In this document: positions 33,124 through 42,015 of the stretch, one piece after another
Layout of the letters: each line of letters begins with the position of its first letter
Position numbering within the stretch: the stretch's first letter is position 1
NCBI RefSeq assembly: GCF_040834005.1
Contig: NZ_CP162129.1
Span: forward strand, 633,501 to 697,500
DNA: 64,000 nucleotides
Source: Paenibacillus sp. PL2-23
GTDB lineage: Bacteria; Bacillota; Bacilli; Paenibacillales; Paenibacillaceae
Direction of reading: 5' to 3'
Notes under the pieces: model-generated
Databases searched by the model: none
Told to the model about the DNA's origin: nothing
The model's input: the letters and a program-made list of their open reading frames with translations, nothing else
Program-made: the position numbers and the translations under genes

Positions 33124-34440
33124 ATGTTGGACATGAAATGGTTGAGAGAGCATGCGGAAGAAGTACAGGCGGTTGCTGGGCAGAAGGGGATTGCGGTTTC
33201 GATTGACGATCTTCTGCGGAGGGATGAAGAGAGGCGCAGGCTGAAGCGGGAGACGGACGCGCTTAGAGAGAAACGTAATCGGCTGTCGCATGAGATTGGA
33301 CAGCTTATGGCCTTACAGGGCCAGGCGGCTCTATCCCGGCGGGAAGCGCCAACAGACTCGGATGAAGCGCATAGGCTGCGGAAGGAGATGATCGCCGTCA
33401 ACGCTAGGCTAGCGGAGCTCGCCGAGGAGCTGCGTGCTGCCGAGCTAGGCGTTGCCGAGCTATGCGAGCGCGTACCCAATGTCGTGTCGCCGGATACGCC
33501 GGTGGGGCGCTCGGATCAGGACAATGTTGAACGGAAGCGGGTAGGGGAGCCGAGGCTGTTCGAATTCGAGGCGCGGGATCATATAGAGCTGGGAGAGCTG
33601 CATGGCCTCATTGACGTTCCACGAGGCGTGAAGGCGGCAGGCAGCCGGCATTATTATTTGAAGGGCGCAGGCGTGCTGCTTCACAGAGCGGTCCAGCAGC
33701 TGGCGCTGGAGCTGCTCATCGGGAAGGGCTTCACTCCGCTGGAGGTGCCGCTTATGGCGAAAGAGGCGGCGATGGCGGCGACGGCTTATTTTCCTCAAGG
33801 GAAGGAGCAGGCATACGGCGTAGAGGGGGAGGGGCGGTATCTGGTAGGCACCTCGGAGGTTCCGCTAGTCATGTATTATGCAGGAGAGGTCGTGGACCTG
33901 GATGTGCCTATCAAGCTGGCAGCGGCATCGATGTGCTTCCGCAGCGAGGTAGGCTCTGCGGGGCGAGATGTGCGGGGGCTGTATCGCGTCCATCAGTTCG
34001 CCAAGGTCGAGCAGGTCGTGCTCTGTAGGGCTGATCCGGAGCTGTCGGAGACGCTGCTTCAGGAGATTACCGCTAACGCCGAGGAGCTGCTGCAGAAGCT
34101 GGAGCTTCCTTACCGGCAAGTAGCAGTCTGCACGGGAGACATGTCGCAGAAGACGTATAAGCAATACGATATCGAGACGTGGATGCCAAGCCGAGCGGCA
34201 TATGGGGAGACACATTCGTCGTCGAATCTGCATGATTTCCAGGCGCGCAGGGCGAACATTCGTTATCGCGACGAGAAGGGAACGCTGCGCTTCTGCCATA
34301 CGCTCAATAACACGGCGGTCGCAAGCCCGCGCATTCTGATTCCCCTGCTGGAGAACCATCAGCGGGAGGATGGCTCGATCCACATTCCGGAGGCTCTTCG
34401 CCCCTATATGAATGGAATGAGCGAGCTCCGCGCGGAGTGA
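33124..34440 (+). CDS. serS: Seryl-tRNA synthetase, divergent type
   Basis: 438-residue class II synthetase that charges tRNA-Ser. It has the N-terminal coiled-coil arm (residues ~30-110), a TSE motif (LVGTSEVPLVMYYAG), motif 2 CFRSEVGSAGRDVRGLYRVH and motif 3 ASPRILIPLLENHQREDGS. Two conserved places differ from housekeeping SerRS: GETHSSSNLHDFQARR where EISSCSNFEDFQARR is usual, and HTLNNTAVASPR where HTLNGSGLAVGR is usual. This suggests a second SerRS. ATG 33124 gives the family start; the longer open frame runs back through the T-box. Confidence 0.9.
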   Translation: MLDMKWLREHAEEVQAVAGQKGIAVSIDDLLRRDEERRRLKRETDALREKRNRLSHEIGQLMALQGQAALSRREAPTDSDEAHRLRKEMIAVNARLAELAEELRAAELGVAELCERVPNVVSPDTPVGRSDQDNVERKRVGEPRLFEFEARDHIELGELHGLIDVPRGVKAAGSRHYYLKGAGVLLHRAVQQLALELLIGKGFTPLEVPLMAKEAAMAATAYFPQGKEQAYGVEGEGRYLVGTSEVPLVMYYAGEVVDLDVPIKLAAASMCFRSEVGSAGRDVRGLYRVHQFAKVEQVVLCRADPELSETLLQEITANAEELLQKLELPYRQVAVCTGDMSQKTYKQYDIETWMPSRAAYGETHSSSNLHDFQARRANIRYRDEKGTLRFCHTLNNTAVASPRILIPLLENHQREDGSIHIPEALRPYMNGMSELRAE

Positions 34441-34527
34441 CGGATGACCTAATGTAGGATCTGACGATTGAAGGAGCGCAAGATGTGAGATACTACTGCG
34501 TAAACCAACAATCAAGAGGTGAGCCGA

Positions 34528-35019
34528 GTGACAAAGCTGGAGTCCGATAACAAGGAAGCGGTACAGAAGGTGTGGGAGCTGATCAAGGGCATTGAGACGG
34601 CGATGCTGACGACGGTATCGGAGGAGGGACTGGTGTCCCGGCCCATGCAGACCCAAGACGTGGAGTTCGACGGAGATTTATGGTTTCTGACGAAGAAGGA
34701 TACCGGGAAGTTCCACGAGCTGCTGCATAATCGCCAGGTCAATGTGGCTTACGCAGGCAAATCCTATGTATCCATTCGAGGCGAGGCTGAGCTGGTGCAA
34801 AGCGTTGAGAAGGTGAAGCAGTTCTGGAGCCCGGCCTACGAGAAGCTGCTGGAGACCACCTATGACGACCCCAATCTGGTGCTGATCAAGGTGAAGGCCG
34901 AGACGGCGGAATATTGGGATATCGGCAACAAGTTCAAGATGATCACCTTTATGTTCAACCGGCTGCTGGGCAAAAATACCGAAGGCACCTCGCTCAATAA
35001 GCTGGTGGAGCTGAAGTGA
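34528..35019 (+). CDS. General stress protein 26-like, pyridoxamine 5'-phosphate oxidase fold
   Basis: 163-residue split-barrel protein with the group's pattern KGIETAMLTTVSEEGLVSRP and DGDLWFLTKKDTGKFHELLH. Members bind FMN or FAD, but catalytic PNPOx residues are not conserved, so oxidase activity should not be assumed. GTG 34528 follows AGAGGTGAG; an earlier in-frame GTG overlaps the ribosome site. Terminator follows. Confidence 0.82.
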   Translation: MTKLESDNKEAVQKVWELIKGIETAMLTTVSEEGLVSRPMQTQDVEFDGDLWFLTKKDTGKFHELLHNRQVNVAYAGKSYVSIRGEAELVQSVEKVKQFWSPAYEKLLETTYDDPNLVLIKVKAETAEYWDIGNKFKMITFMFNRLLGKNTEGTSLNKLVELK

Positions 35020-35028
35020 ACCGCAATA

Positions 35029-35063
35029 AAAGGTCAACCCTTTAAATGGGTTGGCCTTTTTTT
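35029..35063 (+). terminator. Rho-independent terminator
   Basis: Stem AAAGGTCAACCC/GGGTTGGCCTTT (one G-U) with a TTTAAAT loop and a run of seven T. Confidence 0.85.
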
Positions 35064-35076
35064 CCACACACCACAT

Positions 35077-35263
35077 ATCATTTTCGCGCGGTTTGGACGC
35101 CACGACGCTAATGGACAAAAAATGCGCTTAGAGCTCGAATGTAGCGCTTTCCAGCCTGTAACGGGCAAACTTGACGCTTAGCCCTCCTAAACGCACCGAC
35201 TTTACTTCCATTGTCGTTCTAACAATCGAAAATGACCGTTACAGCTTCGGATGGTCGATTAGA
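35077..35263. repeat. 187-bp dispersed repeat, copy 1
   Basis: This stretch aligns without gaps to 55304-55490, in the same orientation, with frequent but scattered substitutions. Shared blocks include GACAAAAAATGCGCTTAGAG and GTCGTTCTAAC. No open frame is shared. The rest of the 35064-35353 gap shows no gene. Confidence 0.85.
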
Positions 35264-35353
35264 CTCGTCTTAAGGTTTTTTACGACCGTTAGAAGCTCAG
35301 CTGAGATAATGACGACGCCGAAAGTTTTAATTAAGGGCCGTCAGACGTTTTTC

Positions 35354-35821
35354 TCAGTCAATATCGGTAATCTTCCACTCGTCGTTCTCTCTTGTAAAAC
35401 GGTATAACCTTGTATTTTCTCCGTTTTCCACGGTGGTTACCAAAGCCACAAGGAGAGCGCTGGTTTCGCTTTTGACACTTGCCGATTCCAATAACATCCC
35501 TGTAATCGTATGAGAAGCCATCTTCATGTTGGGATCTCGCTTGGAATCGAAAAGAGAAAAGTAAGCCTGCTCATCCCCATTATTCTGGTGCTCAGCTGCG
35601 AGGTTTGCAATCTTAACTAACTCCAGTTCATCGCCCGTCAGTTGGAATTGATCAAGATACACAACCTCGTTCTCCACCTCTTTTGGAGCAGCAGCTTCCA
35701 TCTCACTTACTCCGCTGTTTTGTCCGCTCGTTTGATCTAAGTTAGAGTTACTGCTGCTGCACGCCGCCAAAGATACCAGTAGTAATGAAGCCAACAATAA
35801 TAAGCCACGTTGTTTCTTCAC
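35354..35821 (-). CDS. Lipoprotein of unknown function
   Basis: 155-residue exported lipoprotein with the signal MKKQRGLLLLASLLLVSLAA and lipobox LAAC (Cys21), then a Ser/Asn/Gln-rich linker. The mature domain contains DELELVKIANLAAEHQNNGD and ends YRFTRENDEWKITDID, a pattern of small beta-rich secreted domains with an NTF2-like ending. No specific family recognised. The gene stands alone. Confidence 0.75.
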   Translation of the reverse strand: MKKQRGLLLLASLLLVSLAACSSSNSNLDQTSGQNSGVSEMEAAAPKEVENEVVYLDQFQLTGDELELVKIANLAAEHQNNGDEQAYFSLFDSKRDPNMKMASHTITGMLLESASVKSETSALLVALVTTVENGENTRLYRFTRENDEWKITDID

Positions 35822-36024
35822 TTAAGCACCCCTTCACCAAAGAATACACTTCCACCTAATTACTTCCTAAATATTCTGACACAAAAATAATCCATAAGGT
35901 TGCACGACGTGGAAATTAAAAATAAGAAATAAATGATTACTCGGGAGTGTTCCGGCTGTACGAGATAGCGGAACATTTGTGTATGTTTACCTTTACAGGA
36001 ACGATGGAGCTTGCTACAATGGTC

Positions 36025-36069
36025 TTGTTCTATTGTTAACTTAAATTTATATTAACTAGGTTAACAATA
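36025..36069 (+). promoter_or_regulatory. Biotin operon promoter and BirA-like operator
   Basis: TTGTTC (36025) and TATATT (36048) are 17 bp apart. Inverted arms TATTGTTAAC (36031-36040) and GTTAACAATA (36060-36069) lie across the -10. They match the Bacillota BirA box (TTGTTAAC...GTTAACAA), with a spacing a base or more longer than usual. Biotin-bound BirA would repress the operon. Confidence 0.75.
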
Positions 36070-36096
36070 AACATTGTGATAGGAGGCATTCCCCTT

Positions 36097-37464
36097 ATGA
36101 CTGCGACATACGAACAGCTCACTGCCTTAAACAAGGCGTACTTATGGCATCCTTTTACCCAAATGAAAGATTATAACGCCGCCGACCCGCTCATTATCGA
36201 ACGAGGGGATGGCATCATGCTCTACGATTTGCAGGGACGCGCTTACTATGATGGCTTCTCGTCGGTCTGGCTGAATGTGCACGGGCACAATGTGCCGGAG
36301 TTGAATCAAGCGATAACCGAACAATTGGGGCGTGTCGCTCATTCCACCCTGCTGGGAATGGCCAATGTGCCTGCCATCCAGCTGGCGGATCAGCTTGTAC
36401 GGATCTCGCCTGAGGGGCTGACGAAAGTGTTCTTCTCGGATGCGGGAGCGACGGGAGTCGAGATTGCGATCAAAATGGCGTTCCAGTATTGGCGCAATCG
36501 CGGCATATCTGGCAAATCGTCCTTCATCACCATGAATCAGGCCTATCATGGCGATACGATTGGCGCTGTCAGTGTGGGAGCCATTCCGCTGTACCACGAC
36601 CTCTTCCGTCCGATGCTGTTCCCCGCGCACGTCCTGCCTTATCCGAACGCTTACCGGCACGAGGGCGGAGCGGCGGGAGCGATGGAAGCGACTCTTGCAG
36701 CACTGCGTGATTTGCTGGAGTCGCGGGGGGATGAGATAGCGGCGCTTATCGTGGAGCCTATTGTGCAAGGGGCCAGCGGCATCATCATCATGCCGCCGGG
36801 GTGCTTGCGCGGACTGGCGGAATTGTGCCGCGAGTACGGCGTCCTGCTCATTGCCGACGAGGTGGCCACGGGATTCGGCAGAACGGGGGCTATGTTCGCT
36901 TGTGATCTTGAAGGGGTGTCGCCCGATTTGATGATTGTGGGCAAAGGGCTGACCGGCGGCTACTTGCCTGTTGCCGCTACGCTGGCGACTGAGGAAGTGT
37001 ACGATGCGTTTTATGCCGACTACAGGGAGCAGAAGACATTCTTCCACGGCCACTCTTATACGGGGAATCCGCTTGGGTGCGCCGTTGCACTGGCCAGTCT
37101 GCAGCTGCTGGAAGAACGGTGCATCGTGCAAGGCGTGATTGAGAAAGCGGCGTTCGCGGCGACCAAGCTGTCTGCGTTGATTGATTGGCCTCATGTGGGG
37201 GATATTCGCCAGCAGGGTCTGATGATCGGCATCGAGCTCGTACGCGATAAGGTGTCCCGTGAGCCATACGCTTGGGAGGAGCGGATCGGGGTTCGCGTCT
37301 GCCAGCGGGCTCGGGAGCTAGGGATGCTGACGAGACCGCTGGGGAATGTCATTGTTCTTATCCCTCCGCTTGTCAGTACCGAAGCCGAGCTGGAAGCTAT
37401 GATCCGTATTCTTGCGACGGCGATTCGCGATGTCACGGAAGCCGGCTGGGGACGGGAAGGATGA
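36097..37464 (+). CDS. bioA: Adenosylmethionine-8-amino-7-oxononanoate aminotransferase BioA
   Basis: 455-residue PLP enzyme making 7,8-diaminononanoate (DAPA). The N-terminus LWHPFTQMKDYNAADPLIIE is typical of BioA. The PLP Lys lies in LMIVGKGLTGGYLPVAATLA, with LLIADEVATGFGRTG before it. ATG 36097 follows AGGAGG; the frame is open seven codons upstream. First gene of six in bioADBFHC, behind the BirA-like site. Confidence 0.95.
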   Translation: MTATYEQLTALNKAYLWHPFTQMKDYNAADPLIIERGDGIMLYDLQGRAYYDGFSSVWLNVHGHNVPELNQAITEQLGRVAHSTLLGMANVPAIQLADQLVRISPEGLTKVFFSDAGATGVEIAIKMAFQYWRNRGISGKSSFITMNQAYHGDTIGAVSVGAIPLYHDLFRPMLFPAHVLPYPNAYRHEGGAAGAMEATLAALRDLLESRGDEIAALIVEPIVQGASGIIIMPPGCLRGLAELCREYGVLLIADEVATGFGRTGAMFACDLEGVSPDLMIVGKGLTGGYLPVAATLATEEVYDAFYADYREQKTFFHGHSYTGNPLGCAVALASLQLLEERCIVQGVIEKAAFAATKLSALIDWPHVGDIRQQGLMIGIELVRDKVSREPYAWEERIGVRVCQRARELGMLTRPLGNVIVLIPPLVSTEAELEAMIRILATAIRDVTEAGWGREG

Positions 37465-38180
37465 AGCGCTGGCGGGGGATCTTCGTGACAGGCACGGACA
37501 CCGGTGTAGGCAAGACAGTGGTGACGGCGGCGGTAGCAGCCGCGCTTCGAGAGAAGGGATGGCATGCAGGCGTATGGAAGCCCGTGCAGTCCGGAGGTTT
37601 GATGGGCAACGGGATGACTGATGCCGAATGTTTGCTGCGATGGACCGGCCTCGACGAGCAGCCTGAGGCAATCGCTCCGTTTTCTTGGGAGGCGCCCCTC
37701 GCTCCTATGCTGGCCGCCAGGCTGGCCGGCTTGACGCTCACGCTGGAAATGGTGATGTCTGCTGGGGAGCCGCTCGCGCAGCGATATGAGACGCTGTTGA
37801 TCGAAGGAGCGGGCGGCGTGGCCGTACCGCTTGCTGAAGACGCTCTGATAGTGGACTTGATGGCGAAGCTTCAGGTGCCGGCGCTGATTGTTGCCCGCGC
37901 TGGACTGGGCACGATTAATCATACACTGCTGACTGCGGCGTTCCTGCGGCAGCGCCAAATCCCCATTGTAGGCGTTGTGCTGAATGAGGGTCCTGCGGCA
38001 GCCGACGACCCAAGCACGGCCTCTAACACGAAGCTCATCGAGCTGTTCGGCGGCTTGAAGGTGCTTGGCTGTTTCCCTCGACTGGCTGGCGACCTGAATC
38101 GGGAGACGTTGGTTCGAGCCGCGCAGGAGACGCTGGATCTTGCGCATATCGGGCGAGTGCTGGCAGCCTCGCATGAATAA
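37461..38180 (+). CDS. bioD: Dethiobiotin synthetase BioD
   Basis: 239-residue ATP-dependent carboxylase closing the ureido ring of dethiobiotin. The P-loop FVTGTDTGVGKTVVTAAVAA is at the N-terminus, followed by KPVQSGG and the central EGAGGVAVPLAED. ATG 37461 overlaps the bioA stop (ATGA), which sets the start although the frame is open earlier. Confidence 0.94.
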   Translation: MKRWRGIFVTGTDTGVGKTVVTAAVAAALREKGWHAGVWKPVQSGGLMGNGMTDAECLLRWTGLDEQPEAIAPFSWEAPLAPMLAARLAGLTLTLEMVMSAGEPLAQRYETLLIEGAGGVAVPLAEDALIVDLMAKLQVPALIVARAGLGTINHTLLTAAFLRQRQIPIVGVVLNEGPAAADDPSTASNTKLIELFGGLKVLGCFPRLAGDLNRETLVRAAQETLDLAHIGRVLAASHE

Positions 38181-38220
38181 AGATATAACGTGTTATTCAG
38201 TAACAGGAGGGAAGGGAATT

Positions 38221-39219
38221 ATGAATACGACTTCAACACATTCAGACTGGGGGCTGCTCGCGCAGAAAGCGCTGAACGGCGAGTGTCTGACGCTGGAGGA
38301 AGGGCTGTCCGTGCTGGAGGCCGACAACGATGAGGTGCTGCCCCTTCTGCACGCCGCTTTCGCCGTGCGGAAGCATTACTACGGCAAGAAGGTCAAGCTC
38401 AATATGATCATCAACGCCAAAAGTGGTCTATGCCCCGAGGACTGCGGCTACTGCTCGCAATCCATCGTGTCGACGGCGCCGATCAAGAAGTACACGCTGC
38501 TGGACAAGGAGACGCTTCTTGCCGGGGCGCGGGAAGCGATGGCGCGCCAGGCAGGCACGTATTGCATTGTAGCGGCAGGCAGAGGACCGACGAGCAGAGA
38601 GCTAGATCAGGTCGTCGACGCAGTCCAAGAAATCCGAGCCACAATGCCGCTCAAAATATGCGCTTGCTTAGGCATTCTGAAGGATGATCAGGCCCAGCGG
38701 CTCGCGGATGCCGGTGTGCACCGATATAACCATAATTTGAACACGAGCAGAGCGAACTACCCCTCCATAACAACGACTCATTCGTACGACCAGAGGGTGG
38801 AGACGGTTGAGCGGGCCAAAAAGCAAGGCATGTCCCCCTGCTCGGGCGTCATTATCGGCATGGGCGAAACCAATGAGGAAATCGTAGAGATGGCTTACGC
38901 GCTGCGCGAGCTCGACGCCGATTCCATTCCGATCAATTTCTTAAATGCCATCCCTGGAACCCCGCTTGAGCAGGCGGAACGCACGCCCGCTATGAAGGCG
39001 CTTAAGGTGCTGGCCTTGTTCCGGCTTGTATGTCCGGCCAAAGAAATTCGAGTTGCTGGAGGCCGTGAGGTGAACCTTCGCTCTTTGCAGCCTCTGTCGC
39101 TGTACGCGGCAAATTCATTATTCGTGGGCGATTATTTGACGACGGAGGGCCAGGCTGTGACGTCTGACCATCTGCTCATAGAAGATCTCGGCTTCGAAAT
39201 TGAGCGATGTGCCTTATGA
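38221..39219 (+). CDS. bioB: Biotin synthase BioB
   Basis: 332-residue radical SAM enzyme inserting sulfur into dethiobiotin. The [4Fe-4S] motif CPEDCGYCSQS (CxxxCxxC) is intact, with AGRGPTSRELDQVVDAVQEI and INFLNAIPGTPLE after it. ATG 38221 has AGGAGGGAAGGG before it; the frame is open upstream within bioD. A 40-bp gap separates it from bioD. Confidence 0.95.
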   Translation: MNTTSTHSDWGLLAQKALNGECLTLEEGLSVLEADNDEVLPLLHAAFAVRKHYYGKKVKLNMIINAKSGLCPEDCGYCSQSIVSTAPIKKYTLLDKETLLAGAREAMARQAGTYCIVAAGRGPTSRELDQVVDAVQEIRATMPLKICACLGILKDDQAQRLADAGVHRYNHNLNTSRANYPSITTTHSYDQRVETVERAKKQGMSPCSGVIIGMGETNEEIVEMAYALRELDADSIPINFLNAIPGTPLEQAERTPAMKALKVLALFRLVCPAKEIRVAGGREVNLRSLQPLSLYAANSLFVGDYLTTEGQAVTSDHLLIEDLGFEIERCAL

Positions 39220-40394
39220 AATGGATGGCTGAAGGTCTCGAGAAGCTTACAAGCGATTCGCTGGAACGCACATTGCTAAGCTGCGAGCCGGCTCCGGGGC
39301 GCCCCGGCTTCACTGTGCGGGGTGAACGCACGCTGCTCGATCTGTCCTCCAATGATTATCTCGGGCTGTCCGGCCATCCGGCGATTGTGGAAGCCATGCG
39401 GGATGCGCTGGCCGTGCACGGGACTGGCGCAAGCGCTTCGCGACTTGTGACCGGAAGCCGCTCGATTGGCGGTCAATTGGAGGAAGCGATCGCTGACTGG
39501 CAGCAAAGCGGGGCGGCGCTCGTATTCGGAAATGGATATATGGCCAACGTGGGTGTGATCAGCGCGCTTGTTGGGCGCGGCGATGCTGTATTCAGCGACC
39601 GGCTGAATCATGCCAGCATCGTAGACGGTATTTCGCTCAGCCTCGCGGAGCATGCTCGTTACCGCCATAATGACATGGAGCATTTGCGGTACCTCTTAAG
39701 CAAGCATCGCGCTGCGAGGCGCAAGCTGATCGTCACGGACGCGGTATTCTCCATGGATGGCGAACATGCCTTGCTGGATGAGGTTATACAACTCAAGCGC
39801 GAGTTCGGCGCGATGCTGATGGTGGACGAGGCGCACTCCGGAGGCGTCTATGGCCTGAAGGGGGAAGGGCTGTGCCATTCGCTTGGGCTGCACCAAGAGG
39901 TGGACGTGCATATGGGTACGTTCAGCAAGGCCTTTGGCGTATATGGCGCGTATGTCAGCGGCAGCAGCATGCTCATCCGATGGTTACTTAACAAAGCCCG
40001 TACGTTCGTGTATTCGACGGCGTTGCCGCCTGTGTTACTCGCGGGCATCGCGGAGGCATTGAGGCTCGTGCAGCAGGAGGGCGTTCGGCGGGAACGGCTT
40101 GCCGAAGCCAGCAGGTTATTCCGGGCAGCGCTTAGGGATGCCGGCTTTCAGGCGGGCGACGGCGTTTCGCCTATTATTCCGATCCTGGTGGGGGACAGCG
40201 CTGCGGCCTTGCGCTTCAGCTCTGCTCTGGAGGAGGAAGGTATTCTCGGGGTTGCCATCCGGCCTCCTGCCGTACCTGCGGGTACGGCGCGGATCCGATT
40301 CTCCTTGTCGGCATCGCACACCAAGGAGGGACTGCTCGGTGCTGTTCATGGGATCACTCGTGCGGGGCGCATGGTCGGAGCGCTGGGCTTATGA
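39216..40394 (+). CDS. bioF: 8-amino-7-oxononanoate synthase BioF
   Basis: 392-residue PLP enzyme condensing pimeloyl-ACP (or CoA) with alanine. Signatures are LDLSSNDYLGLSGHPAIVEA, HGTGASASRLVTGSRSIGGQ and the PLP-Lys region MGTFSKAFGVYGAYVSGSS. The start ATG overlaps the bioB stop (ATGA). Confidence 0.95.
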   Translation: MKWMAEGLEKLTSDSLERTLLSCEPAPGRPGFTVRGERTLLDLSSNDYLGLSGHPAIVEAMRDALAVHGTGASASRLVTGSRSIGGQLEEAIADWQQSGAALVFGNGYMANVGVISALVGRGDAVFSDRLNHASIVDGISLSLAEHARYRHNDMEHLRYLLSKHRAARRKLIVTDAVFSMDGEHALLDEVIQLKREFGAMLMVDEAHSGGVYGLKGEGLCHSLGLHQEVDVHMGTFSKAFGVYGAYVSGSSMLIRWLLNKARTFVYSTALPPVLLAGIAEALRLVQQEGVRRERLAEASRLFRAALRDAGFQAGDGVSPIIPILVGDSAAALRFSSALEEEGILGVAIRPPAVPAGTARIRFSLSASHTKEGLLGAVHGITRAGRMVGALGL

Positions 40395-41146
40395 GCGCAA
40401 CGATTCTGTGGCTGACGGGATGGAGCATGCCGGACTCCGTGTTCGACCGGCTCCGTTTGGAGCTGCCGGACTTTGAACATAAGTCTGTAGATTACAGCCA
40501 GGCGGTGACGCCAGAGGAGATATTCCAGAGGGTCGAACGTGCGGCTGCCGAATGGACGGAGCAGGACTCCCGCTGCAAGGGGCCGCTTCTTGTCGCAGGG
40601 TGGTCGCTCGGAGCGCTGCTTGCGCTGCGGCTAGGCGTGCAAGGAGCTGCGGATGGACTTCTGCTGCTCGCCGGTACGGCCCGATTCGTCCGTCCATCGC
40701 ATCAGAGGGAGCTAGGCTGGCCCGATTCTTACCTCCGGCAAATGCTTGCTTCAATCGCGAAGGATCGCCCAACCATTGAGGGGCTATTCCGCCGGAGCCT
40801 GTGCACGGATGCGGAGTGGGAAGCGGGACGCGGCGAGCTGCTCCCTCCGGCAGGCAGTTGGTCCGCTGAGGCGTTGATGGCCGGTCTTCGGATTTTGCGC
40901 ACGGAGGATTATACGGACCGACTGACGTTGATCCGTCACCCGATATTGCTGGTGCATGAACACGACGATAGGGTGTGTCCCTTCGGCGCTGCGGAGGAGA
41001 TAGCTTCTCGAACGGCGCAGGCTAAGCTGTCGGGATGGACTGGATGCGGGCATGTTCCTTTTCTTGGGAGAGAAACCGAAGTGGCGGAAGCGATAAGGAG
41101 CTGGTGGTATGGAGGGCAGAGCGGACAGAATCCGGCGTCAATTTAA
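40391..41146 (+). CDS. bioH: Pimeloyl-ACP methyl ester esterase, BioH-like
   Basis: 251-residue alpha/beta hydrolase. The nucleophile elbow is AGWSLGALLALRLG, and LLLLAGTARFVRP just after it resembles BioH. The acid and base are probably Asp in HEHDDRVCPFG and His in GCGHVPFLG. In the BioC-BioH route this enzyme removes the methyl mask from pimeloyl-ACP ester. Position between bioF and bioC supports this over a general esterase. It overlaps bioF by four bases and bioC by 38. Confidence 0.85.
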   Translation: MSATILWLTGWSMPDSVFDRLRLELPDFEHKSVDYSQAVTPEEIFQRVERAAAEWTEQDSRCKGPLLVAGWSLGALLALRLGVQGAADGLLLLAGTARFVRPSHQRELGWPDSYLRQMLASIAKDRPTIEGLFRRSLCTDAEWEAGRGELLPPAGSWSAEALMAGLRILRTEDYTDRLTLIRHPILLVHEHDDRVCPFGAAEEIASRTAQAKLSGWTGCGHVPFLGRETEVAEAIRSWWYGGQSGQNPASI

Positions 41147-41963
41147 CCGCAGCGCGGAAGGCTCGTACGACGCGTATGCTCATGTCCAGCGTCGAATGGC
41201 TGAATGGCTGGACAGCTCTCTACGGCAGGCGACGGCATATAGCGGCCCCCTCCATCCCGATATACTCGAGATCGGCTGCGGCACGGGTTATCTGACTGAG
41301 AGGCTGCTTCGCAGCTGGACGGCCTCATCCTTTACGGCGCTGGATATTGCGCCTGCCATGCTGCAGGCAGCCAAGACGAAAGCGATGGCCCATTGCACAA
41401 AATTCGATTCCTCCCGGCACCGATTTCTGCTGGAAGATGTTGAAGCGTGGGCGCCCGGCGCTCCGTCGGCATCGCTGGATCTCATCGTCTCCAGCGCGTG
41501 CTTCCAATGGCTCCGCCAGCCGAGGATGACGCTGGGAGAGCTGAGACGGCTGCTGCGTCCGGGCGGGCTGCTTGCTTTTACAACGTTTGGCCCAAGCACA
41601 TTCCGCGAGCTGCACGAGTCCTTCGAGCAAGCTTACCGTGCCGCAGGCATGGAGCCTCAGCGCCATGGGCTGAGCTTTCCCGAGGCGGAGCACTGGCAGT
41701 CCTTGCTGCAAACAAGCGGCTTCGTCAGCATCAAGCTCCAACAAGCCAAGCAGGTTGAGCTCCACCCCGACGTTAGAGCCTTCCTCCAATCGATCAAAGC
41801 GGTGGGAGCCAGTGTGACGCAAGCAGCCTCGTCTCCGGGACTCGGCTCGAGATGGCTATTCGAACGAATGTTTGAACAGTACGAGCAAGCCTTCCGCGTC
41901 CCCGGCGGCATACAGGCTACTTATGATTTGCTTCTGATCCATGCGACCTTGCCGCGAAGCTAG
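41109..41963 (+). CDS. bioC: Malonyl-ACP O-methyltransferase BioC
   Basis: 284-residue SAM-dependent methyltransferase that masks the carboxyl of malonyl-ACP so fatty-acid synthesis can extend it to pimeloyl-ACP. The opening RRQFNRSAEGSYDAYAHVQR is typical of BioC, the SAM motif I is ILEIGCGTGYLTERLL, and VSSACFQWLRQP and LLAFTTFGPSTFRELHESF follow. Last gene of the operon. Confidence 0.93.
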   Translation: MEGRADRIRRQFNRSAEGSYDAYAHVQRRMAEWLDSSLRQATAYSGPLHPDILEIGCGTGYLTERLLRSWTASSFTALDIAPAMLQAAKTKAMAHCTKFDSSRHRFLLEDVEAWAPGAPSASLDLIVSSACFQWLRQPRMTLGELRRLLRPGGLLAFTTFGPSTFRELHESFEQAYRAAGMEPQRHGLSFPEAEHWQSLLQTSGFVSIKLQQAKQVELHPDVRAFLQSIKAVGASVTQAASSPGLGSRWLFERMFEQYEQAFRVPGGIQATYDLLLIHATLPRS

Positions 41964-42015
41964 AGGGGGGTTGGATAACATCAGCCGTTACATGGCGGGC
42001 TTAGCTGTTCCTTTG

